Assembly: GCF_028009165.1 (NCBI RefSeq)
Contig: NC_079242.1
Location: 930,001 to 994,000, forward strand
Direction of reading: 5' to 3'
Source: Akanthomyces muscarius
Lineage: Eukaryota; Ascomycota; Sordariomycetes; Hypocreales; Cordycipitaceae
Length of the DNA stretch: 64,000 bases
How positions within the stretch are numbered: position 1 is the first letter of the stretch; each line of letters opens with the position of its first letter. Shown in pieces: positions 17,882-30,200 of this stretch. The position numbers and the translations under genes are program-made. Under the pieces are notes generated by a model. It saw only the letters and a program-made list of their open reading frames with translations, ran no database searches and was not told the DNA's origin.

Positions 17882-20800
17882 CGTGAAGGTAATAATATAG
17901 GACAGCCCTGCTATAGCGGTCCCCTTTTACACTGGAAGCAGTCTGTAGTTTGCAACACCGAGGGCTCCGTATCAGGAAATAAAGAGCGGGAAGCGAGAGA
18001 GAGAGAGAGAGAAAGTGGCGACCAAACCTAAAAAACCGGCGCCCAGAAACGTCCGTGGTCGTTAGCTTATATGTTCCCGCGGACGGCTTTCTCCACTGCG
18101 CGTGCGCTAGAAGAGACCCTCTCTCTGCCGACAGACACGAGCTGAATGGAGATGATCTGGTGATGTGTTTGTGCGACCTTGGGCTCCTGAAAGAGTGGCG
18201 GAGAAGGAAGAGTGTAGAGAAGAAAAAAGGGTGTAGGCCAAGAGATGGCGAAACGGCGGAGGGGTGTGGTGACACGGGGGGGAGGGAGGGAGAAGAGACT
18301 AGCTCGTTCGATTCCGGGGGAAGCGGGACATGTATCGTTTTGTCCTACAGGTAAATTAAAACCCTCATGGATAGCCTGTCTAACTTTGAAGATGCTAGTG
18401 GCAAGGACGGCGTCGTTCCAGAGGTAGCCTGTCCGGCCGCTCCTCCACGATAGTGTTGGTCAAAGTGGACGGGCTGAAAGCCGGGTAAACAAACGAGGGC
18501 GGGAACGGCTGATTCGTTGCCGTTTTGGTATGTAAGCGGGTAAAATGGTCCGTCTCTTCTGCTTTGGAAGCAAGTGGTTGGTTGCTATTCCTATCTCGAA
18601 AAATGTCTTTGATGTATACCAAGGGTTTCGTCGGTTCGAATGGTTCGCTTCCCTGCGGCGGCGTGTTTCTTGGGCCCCTGGTCTCCAGGTGTCAGTCAAG
18701 GTCAGCCCAGCGATCTTATTCGGCGCATCATATAAGGAGGGTTTCGGATGCGCGTACGAGGAAAGACGACGACAGACCCCTATACGGTCCCGACAGGTTG
18801 GATTGCGAGTTTACATGGGTGGGCAGGGTGGGCTTTGGGCGCCCGCGGCAGATTCAGAGAAACGACGACCAGCCAAGGCGACGTCAGAGCACCGTACGAT
18901 GGCAGGGAAGATGAAAATAGACCAGGGGGGGACGTGGACACAAACCTGGAATACGTCTAACCTTTTTGACCAAGCCGGTCCTACTGGTACACACAGGTAT
19001 AAAAAGCCTTGCTAGTTCGGGGCTTCTTGAGAAGTTGTCTCATAAACGGGTCCGGCTTGTCTCTTTTCCTTTGGCCAGGAAAGTGTAGTTTGTGCAAACC
19101 CTGGATGGTGTGTGTGTGTGTGGCAGTCGAGCCTTTTTTTTTTTTCTTCCCTCGCTCTTTCTCTCTTCGCCGCCGACGCAGGCTGCGGCTCTTGTGATTC
19201 GCTTGCACCGACTGACCGGGTTTCTGGACATCCCGCGAGCCCTGCTGCAGGGGGGGCCCCGACGGGTGTCCAATCAGATGCGGTCAGACTTCCGCTCCAG
19301 GTTGCGCAAGCTGGCTATAAAGAGGAGTATGCACCAGATGAGCTAAAACTGCCGGTCAGAAGGGTTCTGTCATTGGAGTGGCCAGGGGATGGGAGGGGAA
19401 GAGGCTTGGGGGGGCTTTGAGAGGGGGCTCGGTTGGGCACTTTGGTATCCGGGTATCTGGAAAAGCTCCAGCGTCATCGCCCACCGCCAGGCTATGTGGG
19501 CTAATTAGGGCCGTCTGGTGTACACACTCTGTTCGGCATGCAAGTGGCAGGCAGTGATGCTGTCGAAACCCGCGTCCAGTTCAGCTGCATGTAGGCGTCC
19601 GTTGATACAAAGCTTACACAGAAGAAAGTCTATAGAGCAAGGCCAGTCAGCCCAGTCGTGCTTCCATGGCACCATTCGAGCGCTGGAGGATGCCGGATGC
19701 ATGGACACGTGTACGAGCCTTGGGCCAAATTTTCTCCTCTGCCGGTCTGACAGAGGAAGAAGCGGGAAGAGACAAAAAGGGCATGCATAATCGCGAAAAA
19801 AGGCGATTGAGCCTATATCGGCTACGCAAGACGGCCGCAGGCCCCCAAGCATGACTCCTTATTCGCGCTGATGCACGAGTGAATCGTCAACAGAAGGGTG
19901 TACTCACAAAGAGAGACGTAGACTGCGCGCCCAAGAAACACATGAGCTGCGCCAAACGCAAAACATGCAGAGGCTCCATCCCAGGAAATCGGAAATAGGG
20001 CATAGACTGGTTTCAGTCAAAGGGGGGTGTAAGCCTCCGCTTTCAATTGCTGGCGCAAGAGGTACGGGGTACTCTGTACGAAACGGCCGAATGAAAAATG
20101 ACGAAATTTTATTAAATTTTCAAAGAAGAAAAGGGAGAGGACGATGATTGTCCCCGTGTTGACATGGCAAAAAGCAAATATGCATGACAAGTGCGCCAAC
20201 CAGCGCCGTCTTGGCCAGCCACGGATGGCAGGGATTGGTTTTAGCTGGTCGCTGCTGAAGACGTCGCCCGCCGTTTGGTACTGTACGTTTCACTAAACCT
20301 AGTTACGGGAGGAGCGTCCAAGAGGAAAAGCACGCAAAAGCGGTGTGGTGCATGAGAGCTGCCGCCAAGAAGCAAGCCTCCCGGGAATCTGGTTGGACCA
20401 CCAAGATGGACAGCCTTGATCTAGAGTAGGGCTTCTTTTGTTTCTTTTCCCTCGTTCATTCTCTCTCCCTGTCTTTCTTTCTTCAAGGGAAAAAAAAAGG
20501 CGCGACTAGCGGGCGCATATTGTGATGGTCAAATGAGCCACCCGGGCCCTTGCAGGGTATCTGCGAGCTCCGCGCCACGTTTGTTCGGAGTAGGGCGCTC
20601 CGAATAACTGCGGGCGTAATATTTGATTACTATCTCATCGACGAACAAGCATACAAGATGCGAAAAAAAAAAAGAGGTCAGGATCATCGTACAAAGGGGA
20701 AGAGCACACACACACACACACGCACACCCTTGTAATGAGCAAAGTGGCGCGACTCTGGAACAGTGCATTTTGTAGCTTGGCCAGTTTAGACCAAAAGTCG

Positions 20801-22231
20801 GCGTAAATTGTCCGCCAATGCATGGCGTCAGGTGTATAAGTGAGTCGGGAAGAAAGACAGCCCTTGCTCGCCATCGAAATCGCTCCGGTGATTCTGTTTG
20901 CTTTGAATACGCAAGCAATACATCATCTCGCCATGATTTAGACCACTACCAACGACTTATAAAGACGCGCATCCTGGCCGCGGCCCCCCTCTTTACCTTG
21001 CGGGCATGCAACTGCCGACGATGAAAGCGGGCTTGTGCATGATTTCAATCATGGGCTCGCAAGTATGTCGACTCATCCTGGCGGGCCATGTCAGCTGGGC
21101 GGTCATGAGGGCCACGAATGGCTGGCATTTTTTCACCGAAGCGGGTTTGTTGTGCCGACTCGACAGAGTAAGGCGCGCAGATGGGCAACGAGCAGTGTGT
21201 CATGTTGCGTAGGGCAGAAACACAATGGTGCGCCCGCCACAAATGATCCGCTGCGGCAACATTGCAGGAGCTCTCAGCCTTGATATTTTGTGCATCTTTG
21301 AGGCTTTTCCCAACCCGCCCAAAATGAATCTGCTCATCGCACTTATGATGCACGGCCAGGCCAGTGGGCGGTGGTGTAACACGGCGGCCCGGTTGTCTTG
21401 AAAGGCCCCGATTCTCGGGTTCGCATCGCACAAACTGACATATATTGGGGCTACACCGAGCACTGTAGCTTTGGTGAGGCGGAGAAGGTCGTGCGATCAG
21501 TATATTGAGATTTCAGCACATCGCTGCACTCTTAGTATCAGCCTTTCTGCCTCCCGCGTCATGTTGTGTAACCTAATCCAGCCCGACGACGGCCAAGAGC
21601 CCAACCGTTGGAAATAGAGTATAGCAGCAGGTACAGCTACATGGGCAATCATGCATCACATCGCCATGTGATGCAGATGATTGTTGCCCAACGAAGGGAT
21701 ATACGGCAAGTTGCTGAAACTAGTCATCCTGCGACAGCCTCGGCGAAAGTCTTCCTATTGGTAGCCTAGCAACGTTATCGTGCTGCAGCTTTGTCAGCCT
21801 CCACAAGCTCCCTGTTTGATTCCGGTGTTTTCTTTTCTGCGATATACTTTCTCGACACAGGATATCGAATTTGAAGCATTTCATCTAATGATGCGGAGTA
21901 GAGCCGCGATTTGTTGTACCGTGCACTCGGTGCTTTTCCCGACAGCTGCCGCTGCACCTTGGCCCGTGTAAGTGCCGCTTGCCAGCCACGTCTTCACACT
22001 CGACACCTCAACGATGCAATATCCATCTGCTTATTAAAGATGGTCCTGTTAATATCATTCTTCTCAATTGCACAGCGGAAATTCGTGGGCCGGTGCCGCT
22101 TTCCAGGCACTTCGCTTCAGCCCGATGGCGGCTATGTTCTGGTGTCAAGTCAACCCCACAGTGCGCCGAGTGCAGTAGCCGCTGGCAGGCAGCGAACTTT
22201 CACCAAACATCAACGGGATATTCGCTTCACC
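17882..22231. other. 4.3-kb gene-poor divergent region
   Basis: Between the divergent amidase and hydrolase starts. No frame exceeds ~180 codons, and none has motifs or convincing splicing. Visible features are a (GA)9 run at 17995-18012, a G-quadruplex-capable run at 18276-18290, GT/CA microsatellites (19109-19122 and 20705-20721) and TATAAA-like strings near 19001, 19315 and 20958. It may hold long untranslated leaders or non-coding transcripts, but nothing can be called from sequence alone. Confidence 0.5.
18276..18290 (+). other. Potential G-quadruplex
   Basis: Seven G, then two GGG runs separated by single A. This can supply four GGG tracts with one-base loops. It lies in the non-coding stretch upstream of the amidase gene. 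Confidence 0.5.
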
Positions 22232-23403
22232 ATGCTTCAAAAAATCACAAAAGTATATGCAGACCATGTCATGCCCATCGAATGCGATATCTACACCGTC
22301 GCGGAGCCAGTGCCGGGCGCGCCTGTCGCTCTCTTCTTCCACGCCGGCGCATTGACGGGCTGGGGCCGCGACTGCGTGCCGCCATGGCTGGTACAGGTAT
22401 GTCGGAAGAGGGCTGCGATGCGCAAGAAGAAGACGGCCAAAACCAGTTGACTCTGTCGTCTCTGTATTTACTTGAAGCTAAACAGAATAACGCAAACAGG
22501 CTTGCTGCAAGCAGAAATGGCCGCTCATCAGCGCCAGCTACCGCCTCATGCCTCAGACGGGCACCGCCGGCCTGGCGGAGGACGTCACGGCCGCGTACGA
22601 CTTTGCGCAGAGTTGGGACTGCAGCAGTGACAAGAAGCGGCGGGTCATTGTCGTCGGCGCCAGTGCAGGTGCGCAAACTTCTCCATCATCTAGCAAGACG
22701 GGGCGTTGCCAACTAACCTCGCCCCCGGCGCACAGGATTCTTTCTGGCCTCGTTTCTCGGCCGCACCGCCAACCCGCCGCCGCTGGCTCTCTTTTCCATT
22801 GCCGGCATCAACTCCTTCACGCACCCCTTCTACCGCTCCTCCGTTCTCGTGACGCCCGAGGTCACGCCCGACTCCGCCGTCGAGCCCGCCCTCGCCGGGC
22901 CGCTGGTCGTCGGCCGGTCCATCCCCAACGGCCACGACGACGCCAGCATCTTCCGCGTCGATGCGCTTCAGAGCGACGCCGCCCGCGATCCTGCCTGGAC
23001 GCCGCCCGCGGTGCCGGACACGCGCACGCCGCAGGAGAAGCAGATGTGGGACGCCCGCGCCCTGCTGTACCGGTACTTGATCTACCACAACCGCTGGCCG
23101 GACATGACGGCGGCGCTCGACGGCGGACGGGAGTGGCACGCGTGGACGGCGGCGCGCAGGGCGCAGTGGCCGCCGACCGTCATCTTCCACGGAAGTGCCG
23201 ACTCGGCTGTGCCGCTGGAAGTCAGCGAGCAGCTGCGCGAGGTCATGGGCGCCGACAAGGTGTCGGTGTTTGTGGCAGAGGGTCAGGATCATCTGTTTGA
23301 GCGCGCCATGTTTCTGGAGGACGAGAGGCCCGGCATGAATGCGGTACGGGACGCTGTGGCAAAGTTGGTCGAGGTAGTGAAGCAGGCAAATGAGAGAAAG
23401 TAA
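22232..23403 (+). CDS. Alpha/beta-hydrolase fold protein
   Basis: Exons 22232-22396, 22500-22668 and 22736-23403, 333 residues. The protein shows HAGALTGWGRD near residue 38 in the oxyanion-hole position of carboxylesterase-like hydrolases, ASYRLMP after the first intron, and the nucleophile elbow G108-A-S110-A-G112. Likely acid and base are D267 (HGSADSAVP) and H297 (EGQDHLFE), giving a complete Ser-Asp-His triad. The second intron interrupts the codon for the last glycine of the elbow; splicing restores GASAGFF. Splice donors are GTATGT and GTGCGC, with CTAA-type branch points. There is no signal peptide, so it is probably cytosolic. The substrate is unknown and no cluster partners adjoin it. 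Confidence 0.85.
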
Positions 23404-23628
23404 ACGCGCAGTGTTTCATCACTCTTAGAGTAGACTTTGGATCTATCTTCTGTCAAATAGAGGCATTTTTCCTGTTAGATTCGGGAGTGGCAGTGGCGTC
23501 TAGCTCGTCCAGCTCGTCTAGCTTTCAAGCACAACTGCATGGACAAAACGATTGCCAGCTTGGTCAGCGAAGAATACAGTATCTGCGCATTATTGACTGG
23601 GCCATTTTTTCAGAAACTTTCATAACTC

Positions 23629-23769
23629 TGCCGCATCTGATTGGCTCCATCAGTTGCACATCCTGTTAGTAAATACTCTCGAAAGTCTGCCAAAACTTTG
23701 CCGCATCTGATAGACTCCGTCAGTTGCACGTCCTGTTAGTAAATACACTCTCGAAAGTCTTCCAAACAT
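23629..23769. repeat. Two-copy tandem repeat, ~70-bp period
   Basis: Both copies begin TGCCGCATCTGAT (23629 and 23699) and share CAGTTGCAC, TCCTGTTAGTAAATAC and CTCGAAAGTCT. The second copy has a 1- to 2-base length difference and a few substitutions. Confidence 0.85.
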
Positions 23770-24233
23770 TTCCGCCCTATTCCCAGAACCGCATTTTCCG
23801 GCACTAACAACTCAGCCAACCAGCCCAACCACTCAACACTCACGCAGAACTTTTTCGAAGCCAGTCGCCAGTGTCCCACATAATAGGCCCTTTCCGGCGC
23901 CGGTGGGCAATTACAGAACGCTGATGTAAGGAACGTCTAAGCAATAAGCGAGCCTGTTTACTGGACAAAGCACTTTGCGCAGATCCCCCTCCCCCGCCCC
24001 TACTGGCCCGGCCTGTTGCGGACGGTCACTAATAATTATGCAAGCACCGCCAAACCTATTATTTAGCAAAGTCCTTTTCAAATTTGCAATCGCCCTCAAT
24101 TAGCCCTGGATATAATTAGAAGAGAATGGCACCGTCTTGACTAAAAAGACCGAAATCGTTCGTCACTCGTCCCTACACCACCAACGTCACTCCAAAGAAT
24201 TCGCAACCTTTCCATCACGCATAGCCCTTCGTC

Positions 24234-24240
24234 TATATAA
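24234..24240 (+). promoter_or_regulatory. TATA box of the pirin gene
   Basis: TATATAA ends 35 bases before the upstream pirin ATG at 24275 and 224 bases before the internal ATG at 24464. Transcripts starting at usual TATA distances could begin downstream of the first ATG. Confidence 0.55.
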
Positions 24241-24274
24241 CGACCGTCTCTGTTCGCAAGCCTACAGAATTCTC

Positions 24275-25470
24275 ATGTTTCGAATCACACTCAACAACAT
24301 CTTGACAGCAACTATATTTGCACTCCTCTCCAGTCTCGTCTACATTTACACAGCCGAACCGGCAACTTCAATCATCACGTCTGCAAAGCTCTCTGCAGCC
24401 AAGCGGCTCTTGACAAACCGTCACTTTTCCACCACCGCCATTCACAACAAAAGATCCGCCGCCATGACCGCGACGTCTTCTGCTGTTCCCCGCACCATCA
24501 GCAAGGCCTTTTTGGCCGTCGAGCAGTCCGAGGGCCAGGGTGCCCGCGTCCGCCGCTCCATCGGCACGCCCGCCCTGCGCAACTTTACGCCCTTTTTGAT
24601 GCTCGATCACTTTTCCATCAAGCCCGGCGCTGGTTTCCCCGATCAGTACGTTTTTTTTTCTTCTTTCTATCTTTTTGCTCTTGATTTTTTTTTTCTTCAT
24701 CATCGCTAACATCACCACGCAGCCCCCATCGCGGCCAAGAGACCATCACCTACCTCCTCGAAGGCGCTGTCGACCATGAGGACTTTACCGGCGCGCGCGG
24801 CACCATCAACGCCGGCGACCTGCAGTTCATGCGCGCCGGCGAGGGCGTCGTGCACGCCGAGATGCCGCGGCAGAACCCCGACGGCAGCGCCAACGTCGGC
24901 CTGCAGCTCTGGGTCGACCTGCCCCAGGACCTCAAGTACTCGGAGCCGCGGTACAAGGACCTCCGCGCGGCCGAGATTCCCCACGTCGAGGCCGCCGACG
25001 GCAAGGCCACCATCAAGGTCATCTCCGGCCAGAGCCACGGCGTCGAGTCGGTCCAGGACGTCGCCTACACGCCCGTCTGGATCCTCGACGTGACGCTCCG
25101 TCCGGGCGCCCAGGTCGTGCAGCCGCTTCCGCAAGGGTGGAACGCCTTTGCCTACGTCCTCGAGGGCGACGTCGTCTTTGGCAAGGACGGCGAGGGAAAC
25201 CGCCTTCCCGTCGCGCAGTACCACAATGCCGTATTCAACAAGGAGGGCGACGCCGTCTATGTCGAAAACGACGCGGATGCGACCCGCGACGCCCGCCTCG
25301 TCATCGTCGCCGGCACCCCGCTCGACCAGGAGATTGTCCAGTACGGGCCCTTTGTCCTAAACTCCAAGGAGGAGGTCGTCCAGGCCCTCATGGACTACCA
25401 GTCGCACTCGAATGGATTCGAACGCGCAGAGGGGTGGCAGTCGGAGATTGGCAAGAGCATGAGGCATTGA
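24275..25470 (+). CDS. Pirin family protein
   Basis: Two exons, 24275-24645 and 24723-25470, with a GTACGT donor. The long form has 372 residues; starting at the internal ATG (24464) gives 309 residues, the usual pirin length. The metal-binding residues of the N-terminal cupin are present. In short-form numbering they are H61 and H63 in DHPHRGQET and H105 and E107 in GEGVVHAEMP. The intron splits the H61 codon. Pirins are iron-binding bicupins implicated in transcriptional co-regulation and quercetinase-like oxidation; the role of this one is not known. The extra 63 N-terminal residues contain a hydrophobic stretch, then a basic Ser/Thr segment (RLLTNRHFSTTAIHNKRS), like a membrane or mitochondrial targeting leader. 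Which start is used is unresolved; the TATA position favours the internal one. Confidence 0.9.
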
Positions 25471-26294
25471 ATGCGGTATGCCTTGCATTCTCAACGGGGA
25501 AAGTAGTAACTCTATAATTGAGAGGTTGGTTTGATTTTTGGTGTTTACAATAGAGAATGAGTATCAGTGTACTCGTAGCCAAGACATTGACCATTACAGC
25601 AATTGTTGCTTTTTGTACTTAGCCATCTTGAATTTCATTTTTGACGAAGAATCGCTTCCATTAGATCCCGTGACCAGTAGCTATGTAGCAAAAAGCTGAG
25701 TGTTAACCGTCTTGCGCCTGTGCAAGGTTTACGATACAATGTGTGTGTGTGTGTGTGTATACAGTGCACTTAGGCAAAAGGTGAGTAGAGACTCATCTTA
25801 AACCATAGAAGCCTGAGGTCGAGCACGTCAGGTACAAAGTGTGATCTGGAGTCTAGATGGATATTCAGAAGATTGTCGAGGCACGGGCAAGAAATCGAAC
25901 AGAGCAGTAATCGTAAAAACCAAATATTATCTATTAATGCCTGGGTCGCTAGACGAGTCAAGCGACCAAGCCGGGCAAACGATCAGGTTTATTTCCTTTA
26001 AAACACTTGCGGCGTAAGAACCAGACATTAAAAATCCCTTTGTCCATTCCCGTCGTTACCATTAGAACAAGAACAAGATCAGTAAACCATATCGACCCTC
26101 ATGGAGCCTGCCTAGCACCTCGTGAATAGTCGAGAGCCGAGTACCACGTGCTGTCTAGATTTGCCCAAGTAGGTTCTTCCAGCTCAAATGCGACACCCAG
26201 ATGACCGATCCTATCGAGATGCATGAGGTGGGGTATTATGTGACAAACATGTGCATCATGAAGAAGAAAAAATTGAAAAAAAGACTCAGGTCCT
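25471..26294. other. Convergent 3' intergenic region
   Basis: About 0.8 kb between the 3' ends of pirin and the CFEM gene. It contains a (GT)9 microsatellite at 25741-25758 and otherwise AT-rich unique sequence. No gene is visible. Confidence 0.55.
25741..25758. repeat. (GT)9 microsatellite
   Basis: Nine uninterrupted GT dinucleotides. Confidence 0.95.
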
Positions 26295-27255
26295 TTACAG
26301 GAGGAGAGCGGCAATACCAGCGGCGGCAGCAACGACACCAGCAGGGGCGGTAGCCTGGGCAGCAAAGTTCTTGGAGCTGCTAGAGGAGCTGGAAGCAGCG
26401 CCGCTATCCTCGGTGGAAGATGAGTCGCCGTTTCCGTTGCCAGAGCCCTCGGAAGAGCTAGGAGCCGCGGTAGTCTCAGAGCCGGAGCCGGAGCCAGTGG
26501 AGGTGGCATCGCCAGAGCCCTCAGTGGAGGTGGCACCAGAGCCGTCGCCAGACTCGGAGCCAGTGGTAGACTCGGAGCCAGCACCAGTGCCGGTGGAAGT
26601 GGCACCGTCAGAGCCAGTGGAGGTGGCACCAGAGCCATTGCCAGACTCGGAGCCAGTAGACTCGGAACCAGAGCCAGAGCCAGTGGAGGAGCCGGAGCCG
26701 TTACCACCAGCACCGCCAACGCCAGAGCCAGAGGTACCAGTAGCCTCGGAGCCAGAGCTAGAGCCAGTAGAAGAGGCACCGTCACCACCGTTGCCGCCGC
26801 TACCAGAGCCAGTGCTAGTGGCAGATCCAGATCCAGATCCAGAGGAAGAACCGGAGCCAGAGCCGCCGTCACCACCATTGCCATTGCCATTGCCACCAGC
26901 ACCACCAGCGCCACCGGGGTTGATGGTGACACCAGCGCTCTTGCAAGCGGCGATACCGTAGGCGACAACCTGGGCGGCATCCTCACTGGGGCAGATGGCA
27001 CCAGAGCAGTCACGGAGACCGTAGCCGAAGTTGACGTTGTCGCAGAGGCACTTGAGGTCGTTGGGGGTGCAGCCGAGCTCCTGAGCCTTGGAGGCAGCCA
27101 TCATGTTGTTGGCGCAAGTTTGCTGACACGTCATGTTAGTTGTGAAGCTAATGTGGTCGAAGGTAACGTCTACTTACACCGCACTGAGCCAGGCTAGAGA
27201 GATCCTGGGCAACGGCGACGGCGGCCAGAGCGCTGATAGCAACGAAGGTCTTCAT
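26295..27255 (-). CDS. Secreted CFEM-domain protein with predicted GPI anchor
   Basis: Exons 27255-27178 and 27122-26295, joined over a 55-nt intron with a GTAAGT donor, give 301 residues. Residues 1-17 (MKTFVAISALAAVAVAQ) are a signal peptide. The CFEM domain follows directly, with eight cysteines at 25, 29, 44, 51, 53, 65, 70 and 86. D48 lies in the position that coordinates haem iron in characterised CFEM proteins. Residues ~95-275 are a Ser/Thr/Gly/Glu-rich linker of GSGS-type repeats. The C-terminus (APAGVVAAAAGIAALLL) is a hydrophobic GPI-attachment tail, so the protein is probably anchored at the plasma membrane or wall. CFEM proteins act in haem and iron capture or in surface and host interaction; haem binding here is inferred. 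The first Cys codon lies in exon 1, so the domain is complete only after splicing. Confidence 0.93.
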
Positions 27256-30200
27256 TGTGATGGAGGTTAGGTTAAAAACACGGGCTCTGTGTCGGAGATG
27301 ATTGTTAGCGGATGCTCAGACGTGGTGCGAGTGTCTGCGTAGGGTAGGATTGAAAATTTCAAAGAACGCCCGAGCACCGAGACAGAAAGGCCTCGGAACG
27401 ACTTCCAACCATTGGGGCAATTGTCGTTCCAAGAACCTCGAGTGTTGCGAATGGGCGTCATCTCGGAGGGTGGTGAACATGAACCACGAGGTGCGGCCAT
27501 TCGTACGTTGCTGAGATGCATACGATGGAAGAGGTGTGCGGTGTAAGACTGGAGGGAGGAGGCAAGACATACTGTTTGGAAGAAGTGTTTTAAGTCGACG
27601 AGACAAAGCACAGGGCTGAGAGGTGTTGCAGGGAAATCTTGAAAGGAACACTTGAGGGAGATGGACCGGTGGCAGTTGAAGCGTGAGGAGGAAGAGAAGA
27701 GAAGAAGGGATCTCGAGAATGGGGGGAAGGCAGGCAATTAGTAGTGCAGCGAGAGCGTGTCTGGGAAACGGCAAACGGCAACCGGGGCGGGACCAATGGA
27801 CCAAGAGAACGAACTCTTAATTGTGGATAACTGATGAGCGTCTGCCAGCTGGTGGGCGTGGGCAGGCGGCAGCTGGCAGTTGGCAGAGGACAGCCAGCAA
27901 ACGGAGGCATGATGCCCTGGATTGGCTTTGCTTGCTGTCTCGCCGCTCTCCAAGCTCCAAGGTTACTAGCGCAAGACGGCTGCGCGCGATGCAAGGTATG
28001 GGAGTAGCGTGTGCAGGTACCTCGCGTTACAAGCGGGTACGTGCAGCGATACTTTGCTGTTTGCCGGAGGAGAGGGGGAGGGCCTGTTGGGGGCTGGCTT
28101 GGCTGGCCCAGTGGTCGGCGACTGCGCTGGGCTGGGGTAGCACTGGCAAGGTACCTCTAATCACGGCCGAGCTGGGGCCTGTAGCGTAACCTGCTCCTGG
28201 CTGGAGGAGGCCGACCAGAACGCGCTAAAATCGGCCCAGCACTAGCCACACAGGCGGACAGGGGTGCCTCATCACGGCTCAAGGTAAAGGGAGGTGGAGA
28301 CGAGCTCCGTCATTGCTCTCTCGGTCTCTCGCCATTTTTCCGCTCCATCTTGCAGCCAACAGCGGGGATTGCGTGGATTGCCTCTGGGAACAAGGCAGTT
28401 CAGCCCAGCAAGGCCCAGCAAGGCCCTGTATTTCCCACCACGGCTAATCTGGTGAGGCGCAGGCATCATCAACCGTATCGGAAGGAAGTGTGTGACGGCA
28501 GACTCGCTTTCGTCATGATGTAACAATTACAACAAAGTGCATACTGGTACTGGTACTGCAAGGCGAGCAGCCAGCCACACCCCTTGGCAGGTACAGCTAT
28601 CATTGATCTTTATTTATTCTCGTCATTTATTTGTTTATTTATTTATTGTCTCTAGCACGGTCCTATGTAATAAATTTTGATTCAGCCCGCGCTAGGCTCC
28701 AGGAACCAACCTGAGTAGTGCGCTGTAAACAACGCCCAAAGCCCATCTCTCGCCTCTGTTTGGCTGGGTTCCTCCTCGCTGCGCTCTAGCGGGCTTTAGC
28801 GGCCTCCCTCACTGTAAGATGCCCACCAACTCTGCTGTAGGGCGCCCGCCAGTGGAGCCGACTACCTGAAGCGAAATGAAGAGGAACATAACATCGCACC
28901 ACCCAAGCAACCAAGCCGGTCAGCCGAACCACCTGTGCGGATTCAGCAGCGTCAGTTGACCACTCGATTGAAGTGGCTTTCACTTTTTAAATTACATTGT
29001 CCTGATTTTCTTCTTCTGCGCTCTTCTGTCGTGCAGCTGTCCACTGTCTCGAATGTAACAGCGAGCTTACTTGCCAACTTGTTAGCGCCCCCAGTTTCTG
29101 GATTTGAAGTTGTAGACAGGTGAAAATGAACTCTGACACGCCGCTTTGCCGGCTACGGCAATCCCAGGCATGGGGATCCAAAGGCAATTCGCGCTCTCTT
29201 TACCAACGATGCTGCGCCGGACAAGCGAGATTTCCCCCAGTGCTACACCACGGCACGCCTTGTCTCAGACCCCGCGAGCCTAGCCGTGCTTAGATGCCAG
29301 CCACAGAATCTCCCTCCCTTAAGAACGGCCATTTGGGATCGGATCCCCTGAATTCCTTTTCCTTTTTAGCATCAAAAAAGGCGCCTCTGCATCCAGATGG
29401 CGTCACACGGCCCAAACGGTATGTATCATCCGCGTGTAGTAAGCATTGTGACGTCTGGTTTCGTTCTCAGATCTAGTGTCTTGTAACACAATGACCCAAT
29501 GACGATGTCAACGCTAAGTAATAAACTCGGTCATCGTCTCTTGTCTTGCGTCTTTGTGTCTCGTCTCGTCGCGTCGCACAACTGAAGAGACTTCTTTTCA
29601 CATTGTTTGGCTCATTGTCGTAGGTCAAACCATGCAACAAAGCCGTTGTGCTAGCAGGGTCACTGCTAGAAGCTATCTTGAAGCTGAATGATTTGTCAAC
29701 CTCGTCCAATGTAAAAATCTAGAGCGCATTCAAAGGAACGCCTGAGATTCCCACTTTAAATAGCTTCCGCTGCATTGTATCGACAGATTGCAGGAGCATC
29801 TGTGCATATTGGTCTTGGCGGAATCTGGTCATCAAAGAGCAGCACGGGCATGGTAGGGCTACCTAATAAGAAGCAGTCCTTTACATATTTCGCGTCTTGA
29901 CATTTACATGCTCCATCCGTAGAACAAACTCTCTCAAACCCCGTGCTACGCCAAGCCCGAGAGTCGAGCCTGGCGCAAATCTCATGCCCAATAGCTATTC
30001 AGAGTCCGTGTGGAAAGATATCGTGCTGGTAGCACAACGCTACCACGCGCCCCGCAGGTATGTTTCGATAGAAATTAGATCAAAACACGGTGTGTGATGT
30101 GTGATGCGCTGATGATTTACGATGATTTCTTATAACGATCGGCAGCGCCAGCGGGACTCACTCGCCTCAACCAGATTTCCGTTTCCCTCGCTCATGTAGT

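Larger units (their letters stand above)
23404..24274. other. Intergenic with a tandem duplication
   Basis: Downstream of the hydrolase and upstream of pirin. It contains a ~70-bp tandem duplication (23629-23769) and the pirin TATA box. No gene is supported. Confidence 0.55.

Noticed and set aside
21911..22716. Two long plus frames overlapping the start of the hydrolase
   Set aside because: They run across the hydrolase leader and its introns; the spliced model with a catalytic triad explains the region.
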